Shown in pieces: positions 8,956-19,800 of a stretch of 64,000 nt of DNA; position 1 is the first letter of the stretch, and each line of letters opens with the position of its first letter. The position numbers and the translations under genes are program-made. The stretch spans positions 1,573,501 to 1,637,500 of the forward strand of contig NZ_OY780957.1 in NCBI RefSeq assembly GCF_963675985.1, in the 5' to 3' direction. The DNA is from an uncultured Roseibium sp. GTDB lineage: Bacteria; Pseudomonadota; Alphaproteobacteria; Rhizobiales; Stappiaceae. Under the pieces are notes generated by a model. The model was not told where the DNA came from. It saw only the letters and a program-made list of their open reading frames with translations, and did not search any database.

Positions 8956-10150
8956 GTTCTTTCAATGCCTCCGAAGGTGGGATCTTCCTCAGACCCCGAA
9001 ATTGCATATGTCCGGCGGTCAGGGTCAGCCCGTAGGAAACAAGGCTGGCTACGAGAATGGAATTGAGCCCAAGGTCGCAAATCCGGCTGTCGAACGTATC
9101 CGTGAGGTAGATCCGGTTGATGCCCACCGCGACAAGCGCCGCGGCGACGGCAGATACGATCAGCCCCAAGGTGGCAATCAGAAAGATCTGGGTCATCGGA
9201 TAGACCGAGAGCTGGAAAGACGACATTCCCAGCAAACGCATCAGACTCAGTTGCGGCCGGCTTTGGCGGAGCGTGGAGGCGATATTCGCCATCAGGGAAA
9301 TGAGGTAGCCCAGAACGCCCGCGGCGGTAATGATCGCAAATATCCCGTTCATCACCGATTCCAGGCTTTGTATCCAGGATATGTTGGCGGCACTGCTTTC
9401 CGCCTTGAAGCCCCGTTCGGATATGATCCTGTCCAGCGCGATGACATGGTCTATCGAGGACGCATAGAGCCGGACGCTATCGTAGCGCGCGACCCGCTCC
9501 GACAACGGCTTACCCGTTATTCCGCGTTCCGGCACGGCATAATTGTCGGAAAAAGCGCCGACTTCTCCAACAACGCCTTCATTAAGCAGAGCTTCCAGGC
9601 CCTTCATCAACCGGATCGGCAGGATCAGCGCCACCTCCAGAGTGTAGGAAAGCTCTTCGCCGTCGGCGTTACGGTACCGGGAAGCGGTCACGGTGTCGCC
9701 GAGTTTTGCGCCAAGCTTCTGCGCGAGGTTTTGGGATAGGGCAACCTGTGCTGTCGTGAGTGCCGGTACGCCTTCGGGAATTAACGGATCTCCGGCTGCC
9801 GATGGGCGAATGTTCGCCTCAATCAATTGAAAGCTGTTTCCCGCAAGCGCGAACTCCATTTTCGCGGAAAGATTGCGCGGCGCACCGGCGACGAAGCCGA
9901 CTTCCGGACGTTCGCGCAATTCCGCTATGTCGTCGTCGGTCAATGGAATGTTGCCGATGACATCGACCTTGAGAAAGGCCGGGTCCTTCCGCAGGTTTTC
10001 AATCATGCCCGTGATGATTCCCGATTTCAGTCCGTACAGGATCAAAAGAGGCGTCAGAACCGCGGCCAGCCCGATGCAACTGACCACCACGGGAAGCGGG
10101 TTGCGGAGCATCGACTTGATGGAAAGGGTCATTGGATAGAAAAAGCTCAC
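8948..10150 (-). CDS. FtsX/MacB-type ABC transporter permease
   Basis: 400 residues with the four-helix MacB/FtsX topology: helix 1 near 20-42, a large periplasmic domain (about 45-255), then helices near 262-288, 312-340 and 355-382. The C-terminal RKIPPSEALKEHA is a typical MacB/LolC tail (PxEALR-like). The start is GTG, overlapping the stop of the ATPase gene by 4 bp (GTGA), so the pair is translationally coupled. Type VII ABC systems of this kind do not move substrates through the bilayer but transmit ATP-driven motion to periplasmic partners. Here the likely partners are the VWA and SUMF1-fold proteins of the same operon (inference). Confidence 0.85.
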   Translation of the reverse strand: MSFFYPMTLSIKSMLRNPLPVVVSCIGLAAVLTPLLILYGLKSGIITGMIENLRKDPAFLKVDVIGNIPLTDDDIAELRERPEVGFVAGAPRNLSAKMEFALAGNSFQLIEANIRPSAAGDPLIPEGVPALTTAQVALSQNLAQKLGAKLGDTVTASRYRNADGEELSYTLEVALILPIRLMKGLEALLNEGVVGEVGAFSDNYAVPERGITGKPLSERVARYDSVRLYASSIDHVIALDRIISERGFKAESSAANISWIQSLESVMNGIFAIITAAGVLGYLISLMANIASTLRQSRPQLSLMRLLGMSSFQLSVYPMTQIFLIATLGLIVSAVAAALVAVGINRIYLTDTFDSRICDLGLNSILVASLVSYGLTLTAGHMQFRGLRKIPPSEALKEHA

Positions 10151-10935
10151 GGCATTACATCCTCCGCACCGGTCCTTCCGGGGGACGCGCCACCGGCCGG
10201 AGAATTTGTAATCATCGTTTCCATCCGATGATGTGCCGAGCGGCTGGCCAACAGAAGACGAGGAAGCCTGAACTCGGTCGCGAGGGTCAAATTGTGCGTG
10301 ATGACCAATATGGCGGCGTCTTGAGCCTGCGCATATTCCTTCAGGAGCTGGATAATCTTGGTCGCCATTTCGCCGTCGACGGAGCCGGTCGGCTCATCCG
10401 CCATAACCAGCCTTGGCCGATGAGCAAGCGCCCGGGCGACGGCGACCCTTTGGCGCTGGCCACCGGAAAGATCCCGCGGCATGGCCGAGGCGACCGTATC
10501 CAGTTCCAGCCACTTCATCAGATCGTCAATCAGGGTTTCATCCGGACGATTGGCCAGCTTTTGCGAAAAGCGGATGTTCTCCCGAACATTGAGAAAGGAA
10601 AACAGAAGGCTGGTCTGCACGACATAGCCGAAATAGCGGGCGCGCAGATCCGTCAGGCGGTCTTCCCGTCCCTCGCGCAGCAAGGGAGTGAGATCAATCC
10701 GCTTTCCATCGACGAAGAGTCGGATCCTTTCGGCGCGGTCGGGGCGCTGGGCCAGGGCGAGCATCTCCAGAGCCGTCGTCTTGCCAACGCCGCTGTCGCC
10801 GACGAGGGCATAGCAAACACCCGGGAAGAGATGCGTATCGGCGACGGTGATTTCCGACACCCGTTGATTGTCGCTGAGCCGTCGGGAGGCAATTCCCACG
10901 GACAGGATCGGACTTGTATTGGAAGCCGGCTGCAT
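10147..10935 (-). CDS. ABC transporter ATP-binding protein (LolD/MacB type)
   Basis: 262 residues with a complete ABC ATPase set: Walker A GDSGVGKT (46-53), Q-loop glutamine in VVQTSLLF (107), signature LSGGQRQRVAVARAL (156-170), Walker B LVMADEPTG (177-185) and the switch histidine in VITHN (214). It pairs with the overlapping FtsX/MacB-type permease downstream and follows the VWA gene by 15 bp. Cytosolic, membrane-associated; expected to work as a dimer driving two permease subunits. The substrate or force-transmission target is unknown. Confidence 0.9.
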   Translation of the reverse strand: MQPASNTSPILSVGIASRRLSDNQRVSEITVADTHLFPGVCYALVGDSGVGKTTALEMLALAQRPDRAERIRLFVDGKRIDLTPLLREGREDRLTDLRARYFGYVVQTSLLFSFLNVRENIRFSQKLANRPDETLIDDLMKWLELDTVASAMPRDLSGGQRQRVAVARALAHRPRLVMADEPTGSVDGEMATKIIQLLKEYAQAQDAAILVITHNLTLATEFRLPRLLLASRSAHHRMETMITNSPAGGASPGRTGAEDVMP

Positions 10936-10950
10936 CTGTCTCCCGCCTGA

Positions 10951-12927
10951 TTAGGGCATCAAGCTGAGCGGAACGAGCGCCACATACTCGCCGTCCGGTG
11001 CACCGGGAGCGAGAGCGACCCACCGGTCCGCATCGTCATGTATTTCCCGTAAGGCCTCAAGACGTGACCTCATCTGGTCGACGACAGCGAATTTTGAAGC
11101 GGGGTCCCTGCCGCGCCAGTCTTCCGGCGTGATATTCGTGATCAGGCTGGTATAGGGAAGACCTTCCAGATATTCGCCGAGAAGATCGCCGAGCGTTCCC
11201 GCCTCGCGCACATCTTCCGGACGTCGCGCGGACAGAGCCGTGGCCTCACGCAGTCTGGTGAAGAAGTCGCCCTCGTTTTCGTTCGTAATCGTGCTTGTGC
11301 CCAGTTCGATGGCGTTTTCCATCACCTTGTAAAGGGTCGATAGCTGGTCACGGGTGATCAGCAAGTAGGGCTGAAGGGGCGCGGCCCTGCGGTCTATCGG
11401 GTCCCGGTCCGAAACCCAGCCTTCGAAGATCTCGGGCACTGCATTTGCTTCCTCGCGCCCGAGATAGGCGAGCAGCATCGCCCGACCGACGCGCTGAGCC
11501 TGGCCTTCGGCAGATTGCTCGTCTTGTGCCGTTACCTCCGCGACACGTCCGTCCATGGCGGCCTGAACCTGGCCGGTCAACGAACGGGCCAGGTCCGTGA
11601 TGCGATCCTCGAGGTTCGCGGCGTCGCCGCCATCAGCGCTGAAATAACTTTCTGCATTGTTGAAGCGCGAAAGCGAGCGATAGGCGGACTCGGCGGGCGA
11701 ATGGTCAAACCGCCCGGCCGATGTCTTCAAATGCATCGTAAAAATGCTGACGCCTTCCTGTTCTGCACGTTGCTGCAGTTCCGGGATGGCCAGCGCGCCA
11801 TACTCCGCATCGTCCCCGGGCGTGCGCGGCCCCGCATCGGTAACGAGCACGACATAACGTCCTCCAAAGAGGTCCCAATTCATGCTTTCATCTTTGAGCG
11901 CGGTCTGCACGCCGGCGATCGCATCCTCATTGAAACCGCTGCTGTTGACATGCGCAGGTTCCATCCGGTTGATTGCCTCGAGAAACTTGTCCGCGGTGGA
12001 GTCCTCGTCAAGCGGCAGGAACACCTTGGTAATGTATTCAAGCTCGGGCGCCAGTGCGGTATTGTCCCGAAAACCCACCAGTCCGAAGCGGAATCTTTCA
12101 CTTTCGGGATTGTCCGCGATCAGGGCGTTGAATCTCTCGATCGCCTTCCGGACCGCCTGGATATAAGGGTCCATTGATCTTGTCGTATCAATGACGAAGG
12201 TGATGCCGACCTTGTAGTTACGCAGTGCCGTTTCCCGATCGACCACGGTCTTGTTGGTCGGCTTGTTTTTAGGCAGAGAGGCGATCCGGAGCAGTTTGGA
12301 ACGCATCCGCGTCGTAGGCATGCGGAACTGATGGGCTTCAAGGATGGGCAGAATGTAGAGCTGGGAGGTGATGTCGACGTAGTTTTCGGGCTCGATCGAT
12401 ATCACCGGATCATCGGGCCTGAGTTCCCCGTTGATTGCATCCGCGCGGAGTTGGTCGATAACCGCGGCGATATCTTCATGCTGGAAAAGCGCTTCGAACT
12501 CTTCGCGGCTGCGATAGATAAGAGTTCGTTCGCGATTGGCCGGATTGTTGAAGCCCACGACAATCGATTGCCGCCACTGGATCGTTCGATCCTTCGCCAT
12601 CCATCCTTCGGGGCCCTGGCTGAGACTGCGCCCGACTTGCAGGAAAACCTTGCTATCGACCTCCTTTTCCGCCCAGACGTAGAAAATCTCGAAAGGCGGC
12701 AGGGTTTCAATAAGGTCCTGGGATGACGCGTCACGATACAGCCCTGCGTCCGGCCGGGTAAGGACGCGCTCGTACAAGGTCCGCTTGTCCGGAATGAGCA
12801 TGGGTTCCTGCGCTGCAAAAGCCGAAGACAGAAACAGCACGAACATGACGGCGAAAAGACTGACTGCGAGCGATCCGAGTTTTGCCAGTCTGTTCAAAGA
12901 CCACGGCATTGCATTCCGAATTGTCAT
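10951..12927 (-). CDS. Secreted von Willebrand factor A (VWA) domain protein
   Basis: 658 residues. A hydrophobic signal segment (about 17-38, ending SAFAAQ) sends it to the periplasm. Residues about 45-140 look like a beta-rich SH3-like module (LYRDASSQ, GRSLSQGPEGWMAKDR). The VWA domain spans about 237-470. The MIDAS motif reads VIDTTRSM (D247), a DxTxS variant, and VLVTDAGPR supplies the later MIDAS aspartate, so metal binding looks possible. The C-terminal 180 residues are helical and unrecognised. It sits between the Sel1-like membrane protein (57-bp gap) and the ABC ATPase (15-bp gap). VWA domains mediate metal-dependent protein-protein contacts. Confidence 0.85.
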   Translation of the reverse strand: MTIRNAMPWSLNRLAKLGSLAVSLFAVMFVLFLSSAFAAQEPMLIPDKRTLYERVLTRPDAGLYRDASSQDLIETLPPFEIFYVWAEKEVDSKVFLQVGRSLSQGPEGWMAKDRTIQWRQSIVVGFNNPANRERTLIYRSREEFEALFQHEDIAAVIDQLRADAINGELRPDDPVISIEPENYVDITSQLYILPILEAHQFRMPTTRMRSKLLRIASLPKNKPTNKTVVDRETALRNYKVGITFVIDTTRSMDPYIQAVRKAIERFNALIADNPESERFRFGLVGFRDNTALAPELEYITKVFLPLDEDSTADKFLEAINRMEPAHVNSSGFNEDAIAGVQTALKDESMNWDLFGGRYVVLVTDAGPRTPGDDAEYGALAIPELQQRAEQEGVSIFTMHLKTSAGRFDHSPAESAYRSLSRFNNAESYFSADGGDAANLEDRITDLARSLTGQVQAAMDGRVAEVTAQDEQSAEGQAQRVGRAMLLAYLGREEANAVPEIFEGWVSDRDPIDRRAAPLQPYLLITRDQLSTLYKVMENAIELGTSTITNENEGDFFTRLREATALSARRPEDVREAGTLGDLLGEYLEGLPYTSLITNITPEDWRGRDPASKFAVVDQMRSRLEALREIHDDADRWVALAPGAPDGEYVALVPLSLMP

Positions 12928-12984
12928 GACGTTTCACCCCACCCCTTAATACAGTCAGACCGATATCCTATGGTTGCAAGTCTA

Positions 12985-14025
12985 TCACCTGCAATTGGTA
13001 TTGATCGAAAAATTCTCGAATTGAAGCAATTGGTTCTCCGGCGGATTCGCAGCGCGTTCGCACAAGTTCCGAAGGCGATCTTCGGCCTCCGCCGATCCTG
13101 CGTCCCCGGCCGCCCGATAATAGCGGGCAGCCGCCACGGCGTTCGGGTTGGGGAACGGACTGTCTTCGGCAACGCCCGGGTCATGCCATTCGCCTATTTG
13201 CAGATTGGCGGCGACAGAGCCGCGTTCGGCGGCCAGCTTCATGGCCCGGAAGCCGATGTCCCCGTTTCCGCCCGCATTTGCTTCTTCAGAAAGCTCATGC
13301 AGAGCATCCGCATTGCCGCCCTGGTCGCGCAGCGTTTCGTAGCGCTCATTAAAACTCGGCTGGTCGGGCGGAGCCGGTGTCTCTTGGGATTGCTCCTGCT
13401 GCCGGGGCTCCGGCTGCGGCGGCTCCTCCGGCTGCGGTTCCTGCTCCGGCCAAAAGTAGACCAGAAGCGCCCCGGCGACGATAAGCAGTAGTAGAAGAGC
13501 CGCCAACAGCTTCCAAAAGTATTTGTTTTTGGTCCGGTCGTCGCTGGTATGAACCTCGGCGGGAGGCTTCGGTTGTTCCGCGTCCTCCACTTCCGGTTCG
13601 GGCTCCGGTTCCGGCGCTACCTCCGGCTCGGTAGAGACATTGCGGGTTCCGCTGATTTGCGGTTCCAGGCGCGGTATGCCCAGATCCACAACCGCGCCGC
13701 CAAGCATTTCCGCGATATGTGGCCAGAAATGCCGTTCGGAGGTGCCATCGGACAGCTGAAGCGTCACATCCTGATCGAGAACCAATGCGCCAGTCACTTC
13801 CGGGCCGTAGAGCAAAACGCTTTCCGCCCCGTCCTCGCGAACTTGCATTGGCGCCAGATAAACCGGTTGTCCCTGCCAGCCTTCCGGACCGAGATACGGC
13901 TTGTCGCCGTGTCTCTGCTTGATGGTGACACCTTCCGATGCCGTGGCCGCGTCGATGCCGGTAACGGCGATTTCGACATACCCCGGCGTTCCGGATCTTT
14001 CCTCGCGTATTGTGATCCGTCCCAT
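12985..14025 (-). CDS. Single-pass membrane protein with C-terminal Sel1-like repeats
   Basis: 346 residues. The N-terminal 120 residues are beta-rich and contain YLGPEGWQG, echoing the GPEGWMA of the neighbouring VWA protein. An acidic, proline-rich linker (about 133-160) leads to one transmembrane helix (170-192) and a second proline/glutamine-rich linker (193-225). Residues about 245-320 hold Sel1/TPR-like helices (MKLAAERGSVAANLQIGEWHD; AARYYRAAGDAGSAEAEDRL). With no signal peptide, the likely topology is N-terminus in the cytosol and repeats in the periplasm. It lies 3 bp downstream of the SrfC-like gene, so it may link the cytosolic GTPase to periplasmic proteins (inference). Confidence 0.75.
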   Translation of the reverse strand: MGRITIREERSGTPGYVEIAVTGIDAATASEGVTIKQRHGDKPYLGPEGWQGQPVYLAPMQVREDGAESVLLYGPEVTGALVLDQDVTLQLSDGTSERHFWPHIAEMLGGAVVDLGIPRLEPQISGTRNVSTEPEVAPEPEPEPEVEDAEQPKPPAEVHTSDDRTKNKYFWKLLAALLLLLIVAGALLVYFWPEQEPQPEEPPQPEPRQQEQSQETPAPPDQPSFNERYETLRDQGGNADALHELSEEANAGGNGDIGFRAMKLAAERGSVAANLQIGEWHDPGVAEDSPFPNPNAVAAARYYRAAGDAGSAEAEDRLRNLCERAANPPENQLLQFENFSINTNCR

Positions 14026-14028
14026 GGC

Positions 14029-16752
14029 TTATCCGTGTTCCTGCATGGCAACCGCAGGAAGTGCCTTGTCCAGTGTTTCCAGGATCGCGCCGATCTTCAA
14101 ATTTTGCTCGACATTGACATTGAGGCCATCGGTGGATTTGGCGTTTGCCTGAAATGTCTCGTGCAACGCATACATCCAGTCCGCAAGCGCCTCATATTCG
14201 AAGCGGACAGGGTCCATGCTCATCTGCGCGGCGGCATCGGCGGACGCGCGGGGTGCAAATACCGGGCGTGTCGTTCCGCCTTCACCGGGGGCGGTCGGAC
14301 GTTCATCCACAGGCAGGTTGTCGAAGCCGAAATGACAAGCGAAGCGATTGATCACATTGGCGGCCGCGAAAGTCGCCTTTTCGAGATAAAGGTCGATATC
14401 CTCGCTGATGGTGCCCGACAGGCGTTTGATCATGGCCGCGATGTCGTTCACCAGCCCCTGCCGTATGGCGGCGGCGGAAATTTCGCTGACCAGTTCCTGG
14501 GCAAGCTTCGGATCGCCGCGGAAGAAGCGCGTCAGATGGCCACCTGTCGCGGATGAATACAGAACGTTGAGCCAATGTTCTATGGCGGCGGATGCGAGGT
14601 ATTCGTCCGTGGTCTGTTTGACAGATGCACCGTTGGCGGGCTTGCTGGCAGCCGGAGTAGCCACGGGAGCCGGTTCGGGTTCGAGCCCGGGGATTGGCGG
14701 CAATCCGGGAAGAGGCGGCAAATCCGGAACGTCTTCAACCAGAGCGGCAGACTTTTCCTCTCCGCTGTCCTCTCCGCCATTTGTCGTACGGCGGCTGAAG
14801 GCGTCATGTATGACACCGGCAAACCCCTGCTGCGTAATCTGAAGTGAAGCGATGAGGTCCGCAAACCGCCGCTTACGGGCGAGCAGCTGGATATGCCGCA
14901 GGACCGTCTGGCTGACCTGGGTCCGTTCCTTCAGACGCTTCTCGATATCGCTGTCGACATAAAAAGGCCCGAGAACGGATCGGAGGTCTTCACGCAGTTT
15001 GCCGAGCCGGCCGGCGATCTGTTCCTCTTTCAATTTTGGATGGCAGACCGGCGCCAGGCTTTCGGCAAGGTAACTCACGCCCCCGTCGTTCAGCCGGAGC
15101 GCTTCATCAAAAGCCTTGGCCGGATCCTTGAAAAACTTCTGCACGGACGGCTGTTGCAGGTAGCCTTCACGTAAGCCCGAGATATAGTCCTGCTTCTGAG
15201 GCAACAGGTTCTTTTCCCGGCGCCCTTCGTATTCGATCATGAATTCCGACTTGATACCGGGATTGCGCAGCCAGAAACAATTGTTGAACGCCTGCCCGGG
15301 CGTCCATTCGCCGGGCCAGTGGTGACTTTTTCCGAAAAAGCTTTCGATCGAGGAGAACAGGCGGGCCTTGAAGCGTTCGCCCGGATCCTGTCCTTCCTCG
15401 CCGGCCTTTTCGACGAAATGCGTGTCGAACCAGGTCAGGACCAGGAACAGCACGACGGTCTTGCCGACGCGTTCCGCCGCCGTCGCGCCCTGGGTGACCG
15501 AGATCCAGTTGTCGATCATATCGGGGAGTGTGACCACGTCCTGGTTCGAGGGACGTACGCACAGGAGCATGCTGGTCAGTTCCTGCTCTGCAACATAGCG
15601 GTCAAAGAGATAGGCCACTTTACCGCGCACGAGAAGTTCCTTGAGAGGATCCTTGCTTTCCTCCTGAACGTAAGTTCGCAGATCCAGTTTCTGCCGTTCG
15701 CGGGCGCCGGGAAAGTCGAGCAGGTCCGTCGTGTCGAAGAACGCCCACGGCTTGTCGGCTATGGTGATATGCAGCTCGGCCACCAGCGCGGTCACCAAAG
15801 GCCGCGGCAACATGATCGACGTACCGTCGAAGGACCGGATCTCAAGCGTCGACTGGTCAGGCTTGCCGATGCCGCCGAGGGTCTGAACGTCAATGATGCT
15901 CTCACTGCGCGGCAGAAGCGCGGATATCGGACAATAGGCATCGGCGGCAAAACCCAGCCGCGCCAGCGCGCGGGTCGCCTCATCATAGATCTTGGTGAAT
16001 TCCTCAATGCTGCCCCAAAGCACGGAGAACAGTTCCCCCCTGTCGGTAATCGACAGCTTCGGCGCTATGGCACTGGCATCATCCCAGAAACCTCGAAGTG
16101 CCTCCAGTGCATTCTGGCCATCAAAGTTCTTCTCGAAGTAGTCCTGCAGGTCCCAGATGTCTTCGGCGTTCAACCGGTTTTCCGTTTTCGGCTGGTCCGC
16201 CATTTTCGAGCGCGCCTTCGACAGGGCATCGCTCAATTCCTCCGGTGAGATCGCTCCCAGTTTGCGGGCATCGCCATCCATGAAAAACGAGTTGCCCAGG
16301 ATCTTAACAACGTCGATTTCCGACAGGAGGCGCAGACACACCGGATATCCATCAGGCGACGGGAGTTGCCGCAGCGAGAAACGGGTCACGATACCGGTGG
16401 ATTCGCGCTCGCCGCCGGGATTGATTTCCGAAATGAAGTCAACGTCCCCGTGCCCCTCGAACCGGGCCATCAGTGGCGTGTCCTCGTTGCTGGCCAGAAC
16501 CGAGACAAGATAGGACTTGCCGGCCTGGCTCGGTCCAAACACCCCGACGCACATTGGCCGGTCCACCGAATTGCCGACCTTCGTGACCTCTGTGGTCAGT
16601 CTTCTCAGACGATGATCGATCGCCTTGCGCTCCAGGCCGACGATCTTCTGGTTCTCCTCATCGTTGATCCAGGCGATGCCGCGGCGCGCGGCATCCAGTG
16701 TTTCGTCACAGAGCTTGTGCCAATTCGTCATGTTTCTGCCCCGAGCCGCCAT
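14029..16752 (-). CDS. SrfC-like dynamin-type GTPase (putative virulence factor family)
   Basis: 907 residues, or 900 if the ATG at 16731 is used. The length and pairing with an SrfB-like gene match the SrfC family (COG4458), known from the Salmonella srfABC operon. G-protein motifs are visible: G1 GPSQAGKS (73-80), a G2-like threonine in ESTGIVTRF, G3 in DTTDLLDFPGAR (about 340-350) and a G4-like FLVLTWFD (about 436-443). Large helical regions follow, with a proline-rich stretch near 670-700. This resembles a dynamin-like GTPase that would act on membranes or oligomerise. The molecular function of SrfC proteins is not established. Cytosolic, no signal peptide. Confidence 0.8.
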   Translation of the reverse strand: MAARGRNMTNWHKLCDETLDAARRGIAWINDEENQKIVGLERKAIDHRLRRLTTEVTKVGNSVDRPMCVGVFGPSQAGKSYLVSVLASNEDTPLMARFEGHGDVDFISEINPGGERESTGIVTRFSLRQLPSPDGYPVCLRLLSEIDVVKILGNSFFMDGDARKLGAISPEELSDALSKARSKMADQPKTENRLNAEDIWDLQDYFEKNFDGQNALEALRGFWDDASAIAPKLSITDRGELFSVLWGSIEEFTKIYDEATRALARLGFAADAYCPISALLPRSESIIDVQTLGGIGKPDQSTLEIRSFDGTSIMLPRPLVTALVAELHITIADKPWAFFDTTDLLDFPGARERQKLDLRTYVQEESKDPLKELLVRGKVAYLFDRYVAEQELTSMLLCVRPSNQDVVTLPDMIDNWISVTQGATAAERVGKTVVLFLVLTWFDTHFVEKAGEEGQDPGERFKARLFSSIESFFGKSHHWPGEWTPGQAFNNCFWLRNPGIKSEFMIEYEGRREKNLLPQKQDYISGLREGYLQQPSVQKFFKDPAKAFDEALRLNDGGVSYLAESLAPVCHPKLKEEQIAGRLGKLREDLRSVLGPFYVDSDIEKRLKERTQVSQTVLRHIQLLARKRRFADLIASLQITQQGFAGVIHDAFSRRTTNGGEDSGEEKSAALVEDVPDLPPLPGLPPIPGLEPEPAPVATPAASKPANGASVKQTTDEYLASAAIEHWLNVLYSSATGGHLTRFFRGDPKLAQELVSEISAAAIRQGLVNDIAAMIKRLSGTISEDIDLYLEKATFAAANVINRFACHFGFDNLPVDERPTAPGEGGTTRPVFAPRASADAAAQMSMDPVRFEYEALADWMYALHETFQANAKSTDGLNVNVEQNLKIGAILETLDKALPAVAMQEHG

Positions 16753-16882
16753 CTGACGGCTGTTTCCCCTGTACTCTTTGGCATGGCGCGGTATCGACCG
16801 CCTGTCCCTGCCTGTCCCTGCCTGTTACTACCGCCACTCCCGCCCCGATTTCGGGAGGGCCTGTTCACGCTCGTGTCCGCCG

Positions 16883-19800
16883 TCAGGCGATCGTCAGAAT
16901 GCCGGAATCCAGCCAATAGATTCCGTCCGATCCCACCGGCGATGTATCAAGTTTCAACTCCATCAGCCGCAGAACATTCTTGCCGTCCTGATCGGTTGCG
17001 GAGCTCACACGAAACTCTTCGCTTGTCGCCTCGCTGTGCATGATCAGGTGATCGGCCGCATCCTCGTCCACTTCAAAGGATTTCCGCTCAAGCATCACAT
17101 CGATTGGCATCTTGAGGCTGTTGCCCGCGCCGGTCTGCTTCAACCGCAGGCGATACAGCGGCGCGGCGACCCACGATTCCTTCGGAAGCTGCCGGTAACC
17201 GATGCGTATGGGGCCGTGGTACCTGGCCTCATGATCCAGTTTTTCCTGCGCGGCCTCATCCAGATTGACGTCGGAGAAGTAGAGCTTGTCCGTCTGGATT
17301 TTGCCATCGGTCTCCATTTCGCCGATAAAGCGCGCCGTGGAACGCATGACCAGGCCATCTGTATAGAGGGTGAAATTGGTCAGCTGTCCGGAGGCGAGTG
17401 CGCACAACATCCCCCCGACGACCGCTGTCGTCTTCGGGTCCGAAATGAGGCTGCGGGCCCGCTGGCGGAACGGATACCAATTCCCGACGCGATAATCCCG
17501 GATCGGAATAATGCGATCGACTGAAACGGGGAGCTGATTGCGGAAGAGGTTTATGACGCCCGGCAGACAGGACGGTCTTCCAGTGAGGAGGACGACATCG
17601 ACGTCGAATTTGTAGATCGCTTCGGAGATATTCTCGAAGACCTTGTCGAACGCGGCGCTGATGCATTCCGACATGACGTCCGGACTGATTTCAATTGTCA
17701 CATCGCTGAGCGAAAAATCGCTGGCACCCAGGCTTCTAGCCTCGCGTTCCAGGTAGTCGCGCGTGCGGCTGGGGCCGAACAGACGTGGGTCGTTTTCATT
17801 GAAGAAAGACGTGATCGGCTGTTCGAGGGGCGTCCCTCTGAGATTTTCTTCCGCTTCGCAAATTGAAAGAACACCCAGTGCCACAGGTCTCAGAAGGCGC
17901 AGCACGAACTGGCGCCGGAGATGCTTGTCTATCTCGTCCATGCCGGGACTGTCTGAAAAGCGCTCGCGAAGAAAATCGCGCGCCGCCGCGAGGCCGCAAT
18001 TCTTCAGATGCCGTTCTATTGACGGGGTGACCACGCGCTCGACCACCAGCTTCAGGAGATCGTCGCCGGCGCGACGAAAGCCCTCCCGGAAATTCTGCAC
18101 GGGGATGATGGCCCGGTTGTCCTGTTGGAAATAGGTGGTGATCATCAGATCGGTCGTGCCGCCGCCAATGTCCACGCTGGCAATACGCAGGCTCTTTTCC
18201 GGCTTATCTCCGATCTGTTTGCCGGTATGGTCCGTCTTGATACGGGGCTTGCCCGTGATATCGAAAAACTGCTCGATCGACCCACCGAGCTTCTGGGTGA
18301 TTTCGCCATAGAGATAGACGAGCTGGACGGAACTTGCCTCATCCCAGGACGTATGGACAACGGGCTTCGGAGGGGCGCCCGGCGTATCGTCCTTCCAGCC
18401 CATCAGGGACCACATCAGACGAATTGCCGCCTCTGTCCGGGCACGGATGATGCGTTGCTCCTGCACCGGGGTCGCACTGGGGATCGTCAGGATGATCCGG
18501 CGCAGCGTGCGCGGCGAATCCTTTTCGCGATCCCGCCGCCGTACCGCCGGATTATTGATCATCATCATCGCCTGGGCGAGAATTTCCAGAAGCATGAAGC
18601 TGAAGAAGGACGAACGCGAGAAGCGGAAGTTGTCGGCGCTTTCGCGGTCCTCGGGCAGGATCTTCAAACGAAGTTTGCGGATGTCTTCCTCAAGCTGCTC
18701 CAACACGTCGCCGCGATTGTTCACGAAGCGATAGAGCGATCTCTCGATAAGCGGTGGAGTGCTGGCCCGGGAGCTTCCGGGATCCATGTTGTCCCCGTCA
18801 CGGAAACTCCAGTTCTGCATCACCGGATCGACATCCCAAAGGTAGCGCTTGGGAGAAGACAGTCCCGTGGTCGCTTCCGTTCCTTCCGCATCCTCGCGAA
18901 ACTGGGCCGCCTCCGGCCCGGTTCTCACGACACTCGGCCAGAAGAAGGCACGGCTTCGGGTCGACATGCGGGCAAGCTGCTCCGAGCCGAACTCGGCGGG
19001 AACGAGTTCCACGAGGCTTTCGAAAGGTTCCCGGTAGACAAGTTCCGGCCGAGACAGGTTGCGCAATTCCAGGGCCAGGGACCGATTGAGATCGGTCGTC
19101 TCGTCATTTGGAAAGGACTGGATCAGCAGGCCGCAGGAACGGGCGTTGCCGATGTCGAGAACCAGGTCGACATTGATCGGCTTGAGATCGGGATCCGCGC
19201 TCACTGTATCCACGAGCGACACCTTGGCAAGTTTCAGCGTCTTCGCCAGAAACCCGATAAAGGTCATGTAGAGCGCGACATGCTCCAGTGCGTAGGGGAA
19301 ATCATCGTCCCGCAACTCCCGATTGGGATATCGGGCTTTCTTGAAATCGTAATACAGGCTGTGCAACCAGTTCCCGAGCCAGGCCTGGGTGTCCACTTCC
19401 TGCCCGTCTCCGCGTGCTCGATCTTGTTTGAAAGAAAGACCGCAATATCCTTGAGCCTGTGAACGAACCGGAAGGACTCGCACTGAAGGGCGTCGTCGGC
19501 GCTGAGTCCCAGGTAGGGTTGGTTCTTGCGCTGTTCCATCAAGGCGGTGTCGAAAGCGAAAATGACCCGATGGGTCGCTTCCTTGTCGCCGTAGGCGTCC
19601 TTCGTTTCGACGATCCGGGCCCGCACCCAGTCCATCGGGCCGGCGGCATAACGTTCCTTCTTCAGGTCGTCGCGGCCGGGCTCGATCCTCAGGAAGGGGA
19701 CCGGAATCCATTTGTTGAGAAAGAAGCGAACCGCCTGGTCCTTGCTGACGTCGTACTCCTCGTCGCCCGCTTGCGCATCATGAGGCGGGGTGGCGTCCGG

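Noticed and set aside
16731..16882. Extra small gene between the SrfB-like and SrfC-like genes
   Set aside because: The 130-bp gap holds no frame with a ribosome site on the minus strand; simple untranslated spacer.
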